Source: Brachyhypopomus gauderio (taxonomy: Eukaryota; Chordata; Actinopteri; Gymnotiformes; Hypopomidae). Taken from it: a stretch of DNA of 64,000 nt. Both the position numbers and the translations under genes were made by a program. The stretch is from contig NW_027506876.1 in the NCBI RefSeq assembly GCF_052324685.1, positions 62,001-126,000 on the forward strand, in the 5' to 3' direction. Shown piece by piece: positions 10,030 through 22,211 of this stretch (the first letter of the stretch is position 1; the number at the start of each line of letters is the position of its first letter). Under the pieces are notes generated by a model, which had not been told where the DNA came from, made no database searches, and saw nothing but the letters and a program-made list of their open reading frames with translations.

Positions 10030-10468
10030 TGCTTCTTGATAGAATTACAAACACACCACTGCTGTTTAGTGGTTTGTTGCCAGTGTAAAGGCTATCGGGG
10101 AGCTCTTCCCTTTAGATCCTCAAAGTGAGCTGTCAGTCTCATGTGATCGATACAGGAATGTTCTAAATCGCCATGTACCTTGATAGCAGTACTAATGTAG
10201 CCAGTTCAATCAAAATGAAACTCAGTGGAAACTTACCTAGTGCTTTGTCATGTTGTCTCCCAACATAGAAAACTCATGCTACTCGGTTGATTTGTAGACG
10301 TTTGTGTTATAAAGGGATCGAATGATGTCAACATTTGGTGTTTGGATGTGAATGTTTTGTCTTAAAGCAGAGTAGACCTACTGCTTAGCCATTGTTGACA
10401 TGATGACTTCCATGCTCTGATTGTATGAGGAAACGCCTACGAGAGATGTGCCCATTCAGACATGCAAG

Positions 10469-10541
10469 GTTTCTGTAGTGTAGTGGTCATCACGTTCGCC
10501 ACACACGCGAAAGGTTCCTGGTTCGATACCAGGCAGAAACA
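10469..10541 (+). tRNA. tRNA-Val-CAC: tRNA-Val(CAC), class CAC-A33
   Basis: A33 and T48. Opens the partial HOR-A cycle; partner of the copy at 4344 at 6125 bp. Confidence 0.75.
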
Positions 10542-10978
10542 TGCTTCTTGATAGAATGACAAACACCACTGCTGTTTAGTGGTTTGTTGCCAGTGTAAAG
10601 GCTATCGGGGAGCTCTTCCCTTTAGATCCTCAAAGTGAGCTGTCAGTCTCATGTGATCGATACAGCAATGTTCTAATTCGCCATGTACCTTGATAGCAGT
10701 ACTAATGCAGCCAGTTCAATCAAAATGAAACTCAGTGGAAACTTACCTAGTGCTTTGTCATGTTGTCTCCCAACGTAGAAAACTCATGCTACTTGGTTGA
10801 TTTGTAGACGTTTGTGTTATAAAGGGATTGAATGATGTCAACATTTGGTGTTTGGATGTGAATGTTTTGTCTTAAAGCAGAGTAGACCTACTGCTTAGCC
10901 ATTGTTGACATGATGACTTCCATGCTCTGATTGTATGAGGAAACGCCCACGAGAGATGTGCCCATTCAGACATGCAAG

Positions 10979-11051
10979 GTTTCTGTAGTGTAGTGGTCAT
11001 CACGTTCGCCTCACACGTGAAAGGTCCCTAGTTCGATACCAGGCAGAAACA
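10979..11051 (+). tRNA. tRNA-Val-CAC: tRNA-Val(CAC), class CAC-GU/A52
   Basis: G30:U40 and A52.C62. Upstream spacer has GGATTGAATG, a CG-to-TG difference. Confidence 0.85.
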
Positions 11052-11490
11052 TGCTTCTTGATAGAATGACATACACACCACTGCTGTTTAGTGGTTTGTT
11101 GCCAGTGTAAAGGCTATCGGCGAACTCTTCCCTTTAGATCCTCAAAGTGAGCTGTCAGTCTCATGTGATCGATACAGGAATGTTCTAAATCGCCATGTAC
11201 CTTGATAGCAGTACTAATGCAGCCAGTTCAATCAAAATGAAACTCAGTGGAAACTTACCTAGTGCTTTGTCATGTTGTCTCCCAACATAGAAAACTCATG
11301 CTGCTCGGTTGATTTGTAGACGTTTGTGTTATAAAGGGATCGAATGATGTCAACATTTGGTGTTTGGATGTGAATGTTTTGTCTTAAAGCAGAGTAGACC
11401 TACTGCTTAGCCATTGTTGACATGATGACTTCCATGCTCTGATTGTATGAGGAAACGCCTACGAGAGATGTGCCCATTCAGACATGCAAG

Positions 11491-11563
11491 GTTTCTGTAG
11501 TGTAGTGGTCATCACGTTCGCCACACACGCGAAAGGTTCCTGGTTCGATACCAGGCAGAAACA
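11491..11563 (+). tRNA. tRNA-Val-CAC: tRNA-Val(CAC), class CAC-A33
   Basis: A33 and T48; spacer has CATGCTGCTCGG in place of CATGCTACTCGG. Confidence 0.75.
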
Positions 11564-12000
11564 TGCTTCTTGATAGAATGACAAACACCACTGCTGTTTA
11601 GTGGTTTGTTGCCAGTGTAAAGGCTATCGGGGAGCTCTTCCCTTTAGATCCTCAAAGTGAGCTGTCAGTCTCATGTGATCGATACAGCAATGTTCTAATT
11701 CGCCATGTACCTTGATAGCAGTACTAATGCAGCCAGTTCAATCAAAATGAAACTCAGTGGAAACTTACCTAGTGCTTTGTCATGTTGTCTCCCAACGTAG
11801 AAAACTCATGCTACTCGGTTGATTTGTAGACGTTTGTGTTATAAAGGGATCGAATGATGTCAACATTTGGTGTTTGGATGTGAATGTTTTGTCTTAAAGC
11901 AGAGTAGACCTACTGCTTAGCCATTGTTGACATGATGACTTCCATGCTCTGATAGAATGAGGAAACGCCCACGAGAGATGTGCCCGTTCAGACAAGCAAG

Positions 12001-12073
12001 GTTTCTGTAGTGTAGTGGTCATCACGTTCGCCTCACACGCAAAAGGTCCCTGGTTCGATACCAGGCAGAAACA
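12001..12073 (+). tRNA. tRNA-Val-CAC: tRNA-Val(CAC), class CAC-A41
   Basis: C29.A41; otherwise as the copy at 2305. Confidence 0.87.
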
Positions 12074-12510
12074 TGCTTCTTGATAGAATGACAAACAGCA
12101 CTGCTGTTTAGTGATTTGTTGCCAGTGTAAAGGCTATCGGGGAGCGCTTGCCTTTAGATCCTCAAAGTGAGCTGTCAGTCTCATGTGATCGATACAGGAA
12201 TGTTCTAAATCGCCATGTACCTTGATAGCAGTACTAATGCAGCCGGTTCAATCAAAATTACACTCCGTGGAAACTTACCTAGTGCTTTGTCATGTTGTCT
12301 CCCAACGTAGAAAACTCATGCTACTCGGTTGATTTGTAGACGTTTGTGTTATAAAGGGATCGAATGATGTCAACATTTGGTGTTTGGATGTGAATGTTTT
12401 GTCTTAAATCAGAGTAGACCTACTGCTTAGCCATTGTTGACATGATGACTTCCATGCTCTGATTGTATGAGGAAACGCCCACGAGAGATGTGCCCATTCA
12501 GACTGGCAAG

Positions 12511-12583
12511 GTTTCTGTAGTGTAGTGGTCATCACGTTCGCCTAACACGCGAAAGGTCCCTGGTTCAATACCAGGCAGAAACA
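12511..12583 (+). tRNA. tRNA-Val-AAC: tRNA-Val(AAC), class AAC-A57
   Basis: CTAACAC loop, paired stems, TTCAATA T loop. Spacer carries AAATCAGAG as in HOR-A. Confidence 0.95.
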
Positions 12584-13022
12584 TGCTTCTTGATAGAATT
12601 ACAAACACACCACTGCTGTTTAGTGGTTTGTTGCCAGTGTAAAGGCTATCGGGGAGCTCTTCCCTTTAGATCCTCAAAGTGAGCTCTCAGTCTCATGTGA
12701 TCGATACAGGAATGTTCTAAATCGCCATGTACCTTGATAGCAGTACAAATGCAATCGGTTCAATCAAAATTACACTCCGTGGAAACTTACCTAGTGCTTT
12801 GTCATGTTGTCTCCCAACATAGAAAACTCATGCTACTCGGTTGATTTGTAGACGTTTGTGTTATAAAGGTATCGAATGATGTCAACATTTGGTGTTTGGA
12901 TGTGAATGTTTTGTCTTAAAGCAGAGTAGACCTACTGCTTAGCCATTGTTGACATGATGACTTCCATGCTTTTATTGTATGAGGAAATGCCCACGAGAGA
13001 TGTGCCCATTCAGACAAGCAAG

Positions 13023-13095
13023 GTTTCTGTAGTGTAGTGGTCATCACGTTTGCCTCACACCCGAAAGGTCCCTGGTTCGATACCAGGCAGAAACA
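13023..13095 (+). tRNA. tRNA-Val-CAC: tRNA-Val(CAC), class CAC-C39
   Basis: U29:G41 and C31.C39. Unlike 3327 and 6898, the following spacer keeps GCAGCC. Confidence 0.85.
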
Positions 13096-13532
13096 TGCTT
13101 CTTGATAGAATGACAAACACCACTGCTGTTTAGTGGTTTGTTGCCAGTGTAAAGGCTATCGGGGAGCTCTTCCCTTTAGATCCTCAAAGTGAGCTGTCAG
13201 TCTCATGTGATCGATACAGGAATGTTCTAAATCGCCATGTACCTTGATAGCAGTACTAATGCAGCCGGTTCAATCAAAATTATACTCAGTGGAAACTTAC
13301 CTAGTGCTTTGTCATGTTGTCTCCCAACATAGAAAACTCATGCTACTTGGTTGATTTGTAGACGTTTGTGTTATAAAGGGATCGAATGATGTCAACATTT
13401 GGGGTTTGGATGTGAATGTTTTGTCTTAAAGCAGAGTAGACCTACTGCTTAGCCATTGTTGACATGATGACTTCCATGCTCTGATTGTATGAGGAAACGC
13501 CCACGAGAGATGTGCCCATTCAGACTGGCAAG

Positions 13533-13605
13533 GTTTCTGTAGTGTAGTGGTCATCACGTTCGCCTAACACGCGAAAGGTCCCTGGTTCAATACCAGGCAG
13601 AAACA
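13533..13605 (+). tRNA. tRNA-Val-AAC: tRNA-Val(AAC), class AAC-A57
   Basis: CTAACAC loop with sound stems. First unit of HOR-B; its upstream spacer (ATTATACTC, CTACTTGG, TTGGGGTTTGG) is like the one before 3832, so this is a hybrid unit. Confidence 0.95.
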
Positions 13606-14044
13606 TGCTTCTTGATAGAATTACAAACACACCACTGCTGTTTAGTGGTTTGTTGCCAGTGTAAAGGCTATCGGGGAGCTCTTCCCTTTAGATCCTCAAA
13701 GTGAGCTCTCAGTCTCATGTGATCGATACAGGAATGTTCTAAATCGCCATGTACCTTGATAGCAGTACAAATGCAATCGGTTCAATCAAAATTACACTCC
13801 GTGGAAACTTACCTAGTGCTTTGTCATGTTGTCTCCCAACATAGAAAACTCATGCTACTCGGTTGATTTGTAGACGTTTGTGTTATAAAGGTATCGAATG
13901 ATGTCAACATTTGGTGTTTGGATGTGAATGTTTTGTCTTAAAGCAGAGTAGACCTACTGCTTAGCCATTGTTGACATGATGACTTCCATGCTTTTATTGT
14001 ATGAGGAAATGCCCACGAGAGATGTGCCCATTCAGACAAGCAAG

Positions 14045-14117
14045 GTTTCTGTAGTGTAGTGGTCATCACGTTTGCCTCACACCCGAAAGGTCCCTGGTTC
14101 GATACCAGGCAGAAACA
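14045..14117 (+). tRNA. tRNA-Val-CAC: tRNA-Val(CAC), class CAC-C39
   Basis: U29:G41 and C31.C39; CTTTTATTG leader. HOR-B cycle 1. Confidence 0.85.
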
Positions 14118-14554
14118 TGCTTCTTGATAGAATGACAAACACCACTGCTGTTTAGTGGTTTGTTGCCAGTGTAAAGGCTATCGGGGAGCTCTTCCCTTTA
14201 GATCCTCAAAGTGAGCTGTCAGTCTCATGTGATCGATACAGGAATGTTCTAAATCGCCATGTACCTTGATAGCAGTACTAATGCAGCCGGTTCAATCAAA
14301 ATTACACTCAGTGGAAACTTACCTAGTGCTTTGTCATGTTGTCTCCCAACATAGAAAACTCATGCTACTCGGTTGATTTGTAGACGTTTGTGTTATAAAG
14401 GTATCGAATGATATCAACATTTGGTGTTTGGATGTGAATGTTTTGTCTTAAAGCAGAGTAGACTTACTGCTTAGCCATTGTTGACATGATGACTTCCATG
14501 CTCTGATAGAATGAGGAAACGCCCACGAGAGATGTGACCGTTCAGACAAGCAAG

Positions 14555-14627
14555 GTTTCTGTAGTGTAGTGGTCATCACGTTTGCCTCACACCCGAAAGG
14601 TCCCTGGTTCGATACCAGGCAGAAACA
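14555..14627 (+). tRNA. tRNA-Val-CAC: tRNA-Val(CAC), class CAC-C39, GATAGAATG leader
   Basis: Same tRNA as 14045, but the spacer has GATATCAACA, GACTTACTG and GTGACCGTTC, defining a second unit subtype with a weakened inverted repeat. Confidence 0.85.
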
Positions 14628-15064
14628 TGCTTCTTGATAGAATGACAAACACCACTGCTGTTTAGTGGTTTGTTGCCAGTGTAAAGGCTATCGGGGAGCG
14701 CTTGCCTTTAGATCCTCAAAGTGAGCTGTCAGTCTCATGTGATCGATACAGGAATGTTCTAAATCGCCATGTACCTTGATAGCAGTACTAATGCAGCCAG
14801 TTCAATCAAAATGAAACTCAGTGGAAACTTACCTAGTGCTTTGTCATGTTGTCTCCCAACATAGAAAACTCATGCTACTCGGTTGATTTGTAGACGTTTG
14901 TGTTATAAAGGGATCGAATGATGTCAACATTTGGTGTTTGGATGTGAATGTTTTGTCTTAAAGCAGAGTAGACCTACTGCTTAGCCATTGTTGACATGAT
15001 GACTTCCATGCTATGATAGAATGAGGAAACGCCCACGAGAGATGTGCCCGTTCAGACAAGCAAG

Positions 15065-15137
15065 GTTTCTGTAGTGTAGTGGTCATCACGTTCGCCTCAC
15101 ACGCAAAAGGTCCCTGGTTCGATACCAGGCAGAAACA
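15065..15137 (+). tRNA. tRNA-Val-CAC: tRNA-Val(CAC), class CAC-A41, CTATGATAG leader
   Basis: C29.A41. Leader CTATGATAG distinguishes this subtype from the HOR-A copies. Confidence 0.87.
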
Positions 15138-15574
15138 TGCTTCTTGATAGAATGACAAACACCACTGCTGTTTAGTGATTTGTTGCCAGTGTAAAGGCTA
15201 TCGGGGAGCGCTTGCCTTTAGATCCTCAAAGTGAGCTGTCAGTCTCATGTGATCGATACAGGAATGTTCTAAATCGCCATGTACCTTGATAGCAGTACTA
15301 ATGCAGCCGGTTCAATCAAAATTACACTCCGTGGAAACTTACCTAGTGCTTTGTCATGTTGTCTCCCAACGTAGAAAACTCATGCTACTCGGTTGATTTG
15401 TAGACGTTTGTGTTATAAAGGGATCGAATGATGTCAACATTTGGGGTTTGGATGTGAATGTTTTGTCTTAAAGCAGAGTAGACCTACTGCTTAGCCATTG
15501 TTGACATGATGACTTCCATGCTCTGATTGTATGAGGAAACGCCCACGAGAGATGTGCCCATTCAGACTGGCAAG

Positions 15575-15647
15575 GTTTCTGTAGTGTAGTGGTCATCACG
15601 TTCGCCTAACACGCGAAAGGTCCCTGGTTCAATACCAGGCAGAAACA
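15575..15647 (+). tRNA. tRNA-Val-AAC: tRNA-Val(AAC), class AAC-A57
   Basis: CTAACAC loop, all stems paired. HOR-B cycle 2; TTGGGGTTTGG upstream. Confidence 0.95.
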
Positions 15648-16086
15648 TGCTTCTTGATAGAATTACAAACACACCACTGCTGTTTAGTGGTTTGTTGCCA
15701 GTGTAAAGGCTATCGGGGAGCTCTTCCCTTTAGATCCTCAAAGTGAGCTCTCAGTCTCATGTGATCGATACAGGAATGTTCTAAATCGCCATGTACCTTG
15801 ATAGCAGTACAAATGCAATCGGTTCAATCAAAATTACACTCCGTGGAAACTTACCTAGTGCTTTGTCATGTTGTCTCCCAACATAGAAAACTCATGCTAC
15901 TCGGTTGATTTGTAGACGTTTGTGTTATAAAGGTATCGAATGATGTCAACATTTGGTGTTTGGATGTGAATGTTTTGTCTTAAAGCAGAGTAGACCTACT
16001 GCTTAGCCATTGTTGACATGATGACTTCCATGCTTTTATTGTATGAGGAAATGCCCACGAGAGATGTGCCCATTCAGACAAGCAAG

Positions 16087-16159
16087 GTTTCTGTAGTGTA
16101 GTGGTCATCACGTTTGCCTCACACCCGAAAGGTCCCTGGTTCGATACCAGGCAGAAACA
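16087..16159 (+). tRNA. tRNA-Val-CAC: tRNA-Val(CAC), class CAC-C39
   Basis: U29:G41 and C31.C39; CTTTTATTG leader. Confidence 0.85.
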
Positions 16160-16596
16160 TGCTTCTTGATAGAATGACAAACACCACTGCTGTTTAGTGG
16201 TTTGTTGCCAGTGTAAAGGCTATCGGGGAGCTCTTCCCTTTAGATCCTCAAAGTGAGCTGTCAGTCTCATGTGATCGATACAGGAATGTTCTAAATCGCC
16301 ATGTACCTTGATAGCAGTACTAATGCAGCCGGTTCAATCAAAATTACACTCAGTGGAAACTTACCTAGTGCTTTGTCATGTTGTCTCCCAACATAGAAAA
16401 CTCATGCTACTCGGTTGATTTGTAGACGTTTGTGTTATAAAGGTATCGAATGATATCAACATTTGGTGTTTGGATGTGAATGTTTTGTCTTAAAGCAGAG
16501 TAGACTTACTGCTTAGCCATTGTTGACATGATGACTTCCATGCTCTGATAGAATGAGGAAACGCCCACGAGAGATGTGACCGTTCAGACAAGCAAG

Positions 16597-16669
16597 GTTT
16601 CTGTAGTGTAGTGGTCATCACGTTTGCCTCACACCCGAAAGGTCCCTGGTTCGATACCAGGCAGAAACA
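16597..16669 (+). tRNA. tRNA-Val-CAC: tRNA-Val(CAC), class CAC-C39, GATAGAATG leader
   Basis: U29:G41 and C31.C39; spacer marks as at 14555. Confidence 0.85.
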
Positions 16670-17106
16670 TGCTTCTTGATAGAATGACAAACACCACTGC
16701 TGTTTAGTGGTTTGTTGCCAGTGTAAAGGCTATCGGGGAGCGCTTGCCTTTAGATCCTCAAAGTGAGCTGTCAGTCTCATGTGATCGATACAGGAATGTT
16801 CTAAATCGCCATGTACCTTGATAGCAGTACTAATGCAGCCAGTTCAATCAAAATGAAACTCAGTGGAAACTTACCTAGTGCTTTGTCATGTTGTCTCCCA
16901 ACATAGAAAACTCATGCTACTCGGTTGATTTGTAGACGTTTGTGTTATAAAGGGATCGAATGATGTCAACATTTGGTGTTTGGATGTGAATGTTTTGTCT
17001 TAAAGCAGAGTAGACCTACTGCTTAGCCATTGTTGACATGATGACTTCCATGCTATGATAGAATGAGGAAACGCCCACGAGAGATGTGCCCGTTCAGACA
17101 AGCAAG

Positions 17107-17179
17107 GTTTCTGTAGTGTAGTGGTCATCACGTTCGCCTCACACGCAAAAGGTCCCTGGTTCGATACCAGGCAGAAACA
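17107..17179 (+). tRNA. tRNA-Val-CAC: tRNA-Val(CAC), class CAC-A41, CTATGATAG leader
   Basis: C29.A41; HOR-B cycle 2, unit 4. Confidence 0.87.
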
Positions 17180-17616
17180 TGCTTCTTGATAGAATGACAA
17201 ACACCACTGCTGTTTAGTGATTTGTTGCCAGTGTAAAGGCTATCGGGGAGCGCTTGCCTTTAGATCCTCAAAGTGAGCTGTCAGTCTCATGTGATCGATA
17301 CAGGAATGTTCTAAATCGCCATGTACCTTGATAGCAGTACTAATGCAGCCGGTTCAATCAAAATTACACTCCGTGGAAACTTACCTAGTGCTTTGTCATG
17401 TTGTCTCCCAACGTAGAAAACTCATGCTACTCGGTTGATTTGTAGACGTTTGTGTTATAAAGGGATCGAATGATGTCAACATTTGGGGTTTGGATGTGAA
17501 TGTTTTGTCTTAAAGCAGAGTAGACCTACTGCTTAGCCATTGTTGACATGATGACTTCCATGCTCTGATTGTATGAGGAAACGCCCACGAGAGATGTGCC
17601 CATTCAGACTGGCAAG

Positions 17617-17689
17617 GTTTCTGTAGTGTAGTGGTCATCACGTTCGCCTAACACGCGAAAGGTCCCTGGTTCAATACCAGGCAGAAACA
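17617..17689 (+). tRNA. tRNA-Val-AAC: tRNA-Val(AAC), class AAC-A57
   Basis: CTAACAC loop, paired stems; HOR-B cycle 3, unit 1. Confidence 0.95.
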
Positions 17690-18128
17690 TGCTTCTTGAT
17701 AGAATTACAAACACACCACTGCTGTTTAGTGGTTTGTTGCCAGTGTAAAGGCTATCGGGGAGCTCTTCCCTTTAGATCCTCAAAGTGAGCTCTCAGTCTC
17801 ATGTGATCGATACAGGAATGTTCTAAATCGCCATGTACCTTGATAGCAGTACAAATGCAATCGGTTCAATCAAAATTACACTCCGTGGAAACTTACCTAG
17901 TGCTTTGTCATGTTGTCTCCCAACATAGAAAACTCATGCTACTCGGTTGATTTGTAGACGTTTGTGTTATAAAGGTATCGAATGATGTCAACATTTGGTG
18001 TTTGGATGTGAATGTTTTGTCTTAAAGCAGAGTAGACCTACTGCTTAGCCATTGTTGACATGATGACTTCCATGCTTTTATTGTATGAGGAAATGCCCAC
18101 GAGAGATGTGCCCATTCAGACAAGCAAG

Positions 18129-18201
18129 GTTTCTGTAGTGTAGTGGTCATCACGTTTGCCTCACACCCGAAAGGTCCCTGGTTCGATACCAGGCAGAAAC
18201 A
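18129..18201 (+). tRNA. tRNA-Val-CAC: tRNA-Val(CAC), class CAC-C39
   Basis: U29:G41 and C31.C39; CTTTTATTG leader, HOR-B cycle 3. Confidence 0.85.
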
Positions 18202-18638
18202 TGCTTCTTGATAGAATGACAAACACCACTGCTGTTTAGTGGTTTGTTGCCAGTGTAAAGGCTATCGGGGAGCTCTTCCCTTTAGATCCTCAAAGTGAGC
18301 TGTCAGTCTCATGTGATCGATACAGGAATGTTCTAAATCGCCATGTACCTTGATAGCAGTACTAATGCAGCCGGTTCAATCAAAATTACACTCAGTGGAA
18401 ACTTACCTAGTGCTTTGTCATGTTGTCTCCCAACATAGAAAACTCATGCTACTCGGTTGATTTGTAGACGTTTGTGTTATAAAGGTATCGAATGATATCA
18501 ACATTTGGTGTTTGGATGTGAATGTTTTGTCTTAAAGCAGAGTAGACTTACTGCTTAGCCATTGTTGACATGATGACTTCCATGCTCTGATAGAATGAGG
18601 AAACGCCCACGAGAGATGTGACCGTTCAGACAAGCAAG

Positions 18639-18710
18639 GTTTCTGTAGTGTAGTGGTCATCACGTTTGCCTCACACCCGAAAGGTCCTGGTTCGATACCA
18701 GGCAGAAACA
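18639..18710 (+). tRNA. tRNA-Val-CAC: tRNA-Val(CAC), class CAC-C39, one base short (72 nt)
   Basis: AAGGTCCTGG replaces AAGGTCCCTGG, so one C is missing where the variable loop meets the T stem. The T stem can still form with a 4-nt variable loop, but position 48 is lost. It also has the class mismatch C31.C39. The loss accounts for the 2041-bp HOR-B spacing. Confidence 0.8.
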
Positions 18711-19147
18711 TGCTTCTTGATAGAATGACAAACACCACTGCTGTTTAGTGGTTTGTTGCCAGTGTAAAGGCTATCGGGGAGCGCTTGCCTTTAGATCCTC
18801 AAAGTGAGCTGTCAGTCTCATGTGATCGATACAGGAATGTTCTAAATCGCCATGTACCTTGATAGCAGTACTAATGCAGCCAGTTCAATCAAAATGAAAC
18901 TCAGTGGAAACTTACCTAGTGCTTTGTCATGTTGTCTCCCAACATAGAAAACTCATGCTACTCGGTTGATTTGTAGACGTTTGTGTTATAAAGGGATCGA
19001 ATGATGTCAACATTTGGTGTTTGGATGTGAATGTTTTGTCTTAAAGCAGAGTAGACCTACTGCTTAGCCATTGTTGACATGATGACTTCCATGCTATGAT
19101 AGAATGAGGAAACGCCCACGAGAGATGTGCCCGTTCAGACAAGCAAG

Positions 19148-19220
19148 GTTTCTGTAGTGTAGTGGTCATCACGTTCGCCTCACACGCAAAAGGTCCCTGG
19201 TTCGATACCAGGCAGAAACA
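19148..19220 (+). tRNA. tRNA-Val-CAC: tRNA-Val(CAC), class CAC-A41, CTATGATAG leader
   Basis: C29.A41; HOR-B cycle 3, unit 4. Confidence 0.87.
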
Positions 19221-19657
19221 TGCTTCTTGATAGAATGACAAACACCACTGCTGTTTAGTGATTTGTTGCCAGTGTAAAGGCTATCGGGGAGCGCTTGCCT
19301 TTAGATCCTCAAAGTGAGCTGTCAGTCTCATGTGATCGATACAGGAATGTTCTAAATCGCCATGTACCTTGATAGCAGTACTAATGCAGCCGGTTCAATC
19401 AAAATTACACTCCGTGGAAACTTACCTAGTGCTTTGTCATGTTGTCTCCCAACGTAGAAAACTCATGCTACTCGGTTGATTTGTAGACGTTTGTGTTATA
19501 AAGGGATCGAATGATGTCAACATTTGGGGTTTGGATGTGAATGTTTTGTCTTAAAGCAGAGTAGACCTACTGCTTAGCCATTGTTGACATGATGACTTCC
19601 ATGCTCTGATTGTATGAGGAAACGCCCACGAGAGATGTGCCCATTCAGACTGGCAAG

Positions 19658-19730
19658 GTTTCTGTAGTGTAGTGGTCATCACGTTCGCCTAACACGCGAA
19701 AGGTCCCTGGTTCAATACCAGGCAGAAACA
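19658..19730 (+). tRNA. tRNA-Val-AAC: tRNA-Val(AAC), class AAC-A57
   Basis: CTAACAC loop, paired stems; HOR-B cycle 4. The next spacer has ACTTCGTGG, a private change. Confidence 0.95.
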
Positions 19731-20169
19731 TGCTTCTTGATAGAATTACAAACACACCACTGCTGTTTAGTGGTTTGTTGCCAGTGTAAAGGCTATCGGG
19801 GAGCTCTTCCCTTTAGATCCTCAAAGTGAGCTCTCAGTCTCATGTGATCGATACAGGAATGTTCTAAATCGCCATGTACCTTGATAGCAGTACAAATGCA
19901 ATCGGTTCAATCAAAATTACACTTCGTGGAAACTTACCTAGTGCTTTGTCATGTTGTCTCCCAACATAGAAAACTCATGCTACTCGGTTGATTTGTAGAC
20001 GTTTGTGTTATAAAGGTATCGAATGATGTCAACATTTGGTGTTTGGATGTGAATGTTTTGTCTTAAAGCAGAGTAGACCTACTGCTTAGCCATTGTTGAC
20101 ATGATGACTTCCATGCTTTTATTGTATGAGGAAATGCCCACGAGAGATGTGCCCATTCAGACAAGCAAG

Positions 20170-20242
20170 GTTTCTGTAGTGTAGTGGTCATCACGTTTGC
20201 CTCACACCCGAAAGGTCCCTGGTTCGATACCAGGCAGAAACA
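20170..20242 (+). tRNA. tRNA-Val-CAC: tRNA-Val(CAC), class CAC-C39
   Basis: U29:G41 and C31.C39; HOR-B cycle 4, unit 2. Confidence 0.85.
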
Positions 20243-20679
20243 TGCTTCTTGATAGAATGACAAACACCACTGCTGTTTAGTGGTTTGTTGCCAGTGTAAA
20301 GGCTATCGGGGAGCTCTTCCCTTTAGATCCTCAAAGTGAGCTGTCAGTCTCATGTGATCGATACAGGAATGTTCTAAATCGCCATGTACCTTGATAGCAG
20401 TACTAATGCAGCCGGTTCAATCAAAATTACACTCAGTGGAAACTTACCTAGTGCTTTGTCATGTTGTCTCCCAACATAGAAAACTCATGCTACTCGGTTG
20501 ATTTGTAGACGTTTGTGTTATAAAGGTATCGAATGATATCAACATTTGGTGTTTGGATGTGAATGTTTTGTCTTAAAGCAGAGTAGACTTACTGCTTAGC
20601 CATTGTTGACATGATGACTTCCATGCTCTGATAGAATGAGGAAACGCCCACGAGAGATGTGACCGTTCAGACAAGCAAG

Positions 20680-20752
20680 GTTTCTGTAGTGTAGTGGTCA
20701 TCACGTTTGCCTCACACCCGAAAGGTCCCTGGTTCGATACCAGGCAGAAACA
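20680..20752 (+). tRNA. tRNA-Val-CAC: tRNA-Val(CAC), class CAC-C39, GATAGAATG leader
   Basis: U29:G41 and C31.C39; following spacer has CAGGAGTG in place of CAGGAATG. Confidence 0.85.
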
Positions 20753-21189
20753 TGCTTCTTGATAGAATGACAAACACCACTGCTGTTTAGTGGTTTGTTG
20801 CCAGTGTAAAGGCTATCGGGGAGCGCTTGCCTTTAGATCCTCAAAGTGAGCTGTCAGTCTCATGTGATCGATACAGGAGTGTTCTAAATCGCCATGTACC
20901 TTGATAGCAGTACTAATGCAGCCAGTTCAATCAAAATGAAACTCAGTGGAAACTTACCTAGTGCTTTGTCATGTTGTCTCCCAACATAGAAAACTCATGC
21001 TACTCGGTTGATTTGTAGACGTTTGTGTTATAAAGGGATCGAATGATGTCAACATTTGGTGTTTGGATGTGAATGTTTTGTCTTAAAGCAGAGTAGACCT
21101 ACTGCTTAGCCATTGTTGACATGATGACTTCCATGCTATGATAGAATGAGGAAACGCCCACGAGAGATGTGCCCGTTCAGACAAGCAAG

Positions 21190-21262
21190 GTTTCTGTAGT
21201 GTAGTGGTCATCACGTTCGCCTCACACGCAAAAGGTCCCTGGTTCGATACCAGGCAGAAACA
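21190..21262 (+). tRNA. tRNA-Val-CAC: tRNA-Val(CAC), class CAC-A41, CTATGATAG leader
   Basis: C29.A41; HOR-B cycle 4, unit 4. Confidence 0.87.
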
Positions 21263-21699
21263 TGCTTCTTGATAGAATGACAAACACCACTGCTGTTTAG
21301 TGATTTGTTGCCAGTGTAAAGGCTATCGGGGAGCGCTTGCCTTTAGATCCTCAAAGTGAGCTGTCAGTCTCATGTGATCGATACAGGAATGTTCTAAATC
21401 GCCATGTACCTTGATAGCAGTACTAATGCAGCCGGTTCAATCAAAATTACACTCCGTGGAAACTTACCTAGTGCTTTGTCATGTTGTCTCCCAACGTAGA
21501 AAACTCATGCTACTCGGTTGATTTGTAGACGTTTGTGTTATAAAGGGATCGAATGATGTCAACATTTGGGGTTTGGATGTGAATGTTTTGTCTTAAAGCA
21601 GAGTAGACCTACTGCTTAGCCATTGTTGACATGATGACTTCCATGCTCTGATTGTATGAGGAAACGCCCACGAGAGATGTGCCCATTCAGACTGGCAAG

Positions 21700-21772
21700 G
21701 TTTCTGTAGTGTAGTGGTCATCACGTTCGCCTAACACGCGAAAGGTCCCTGGTTCAATACCAGGCAGAAACA
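21700..21772 (+). tRNA. tRNA-Val-AAC: tRNA-Val(AAC), class AAC-A57
   Basis: CTAACAC loop, paired stems; HOR-B cycle 5. The next spacer has CATGTCGTCTC (private). Confidence 0.95.
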
Positions 21773-22211
21773 TGCTTCTTGATAGAATTACAAACACACC
21801 ACTGCTGTTTAGTGGTTTGTTGCCAGTGTAAAGGCTATCGGGGAGCTCTTCCCTTTAGATCCTCAAAGTGAGCTCTCAGTCTCATGTGATCGATACAGGA
21901 ATGTTCTAAATCGCCATGTACCTTGATAGCAGTACAAATGCAATCGGTTCAATCAAAATTACACTCCGTGGAAACTTACCTAGTGCTTTGTCATGTCGTC
22001 TCCCAACATAGAAAACTCATGCTACTCGGTTGATTTGTAGACGTTTGTGTTATAAAGGTATCGAATGATGTCAACATTTGGTGTTTGGATGTGAATGTTT
22101 TGTCTTAAAGCAGAGTAGACCTACTGCTTAGCCATTGTTGACATGATGACTTCCATGCTTTTATTGTATGAGGAAATGCCCACGAGAGATGTGCCCATTC
22201 AGACAAGCAAG

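Larger units (their letters stand above)
1..10195 (+). repeat. HOR-A: 7-unit higher-order repeat, 3571 bp
   Basis: Unit order is CAC-GU/A52, CAC-A33, CAC-GU/A52, CAC-A33, CAC-A41, AAC-A57, CAC-C39. Equivalent tRNAs lie at 2305, 5876 and 9447, exactly 3571 bp apart. The third cycle stops after its AAC unit. Cycles 1 and 2 share a 5-bp spacer deletion after the CAC-C39 unit. Cycles 2 and 3 share GAAACATTC just after their first CAC-A33 tRNA. The first ~200 bp of the window differ from the matching part of cycle 2, so a breakpoint lies near the start. Edges are approximate. Confidence 0.9.
10196..13270 (+). repeat. Partial HOR-A cycle (6 units, offset 6125 bp)
   Basis: Units at 10469-13095 repeat the order CAC-A33, CAC-GU/A52, CAC-A33, CAC-A41, AAC-A57, CAC-C39, matching the units at 4344-6970 with a constant 6125-bp offset. 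The upstream junction is in the spacer after the AAC unit at 9957, whose downstream half has switched to a different spacer flavour (GTAGCCAG, then ATGAAACTCAG). Confidence 0.8.
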
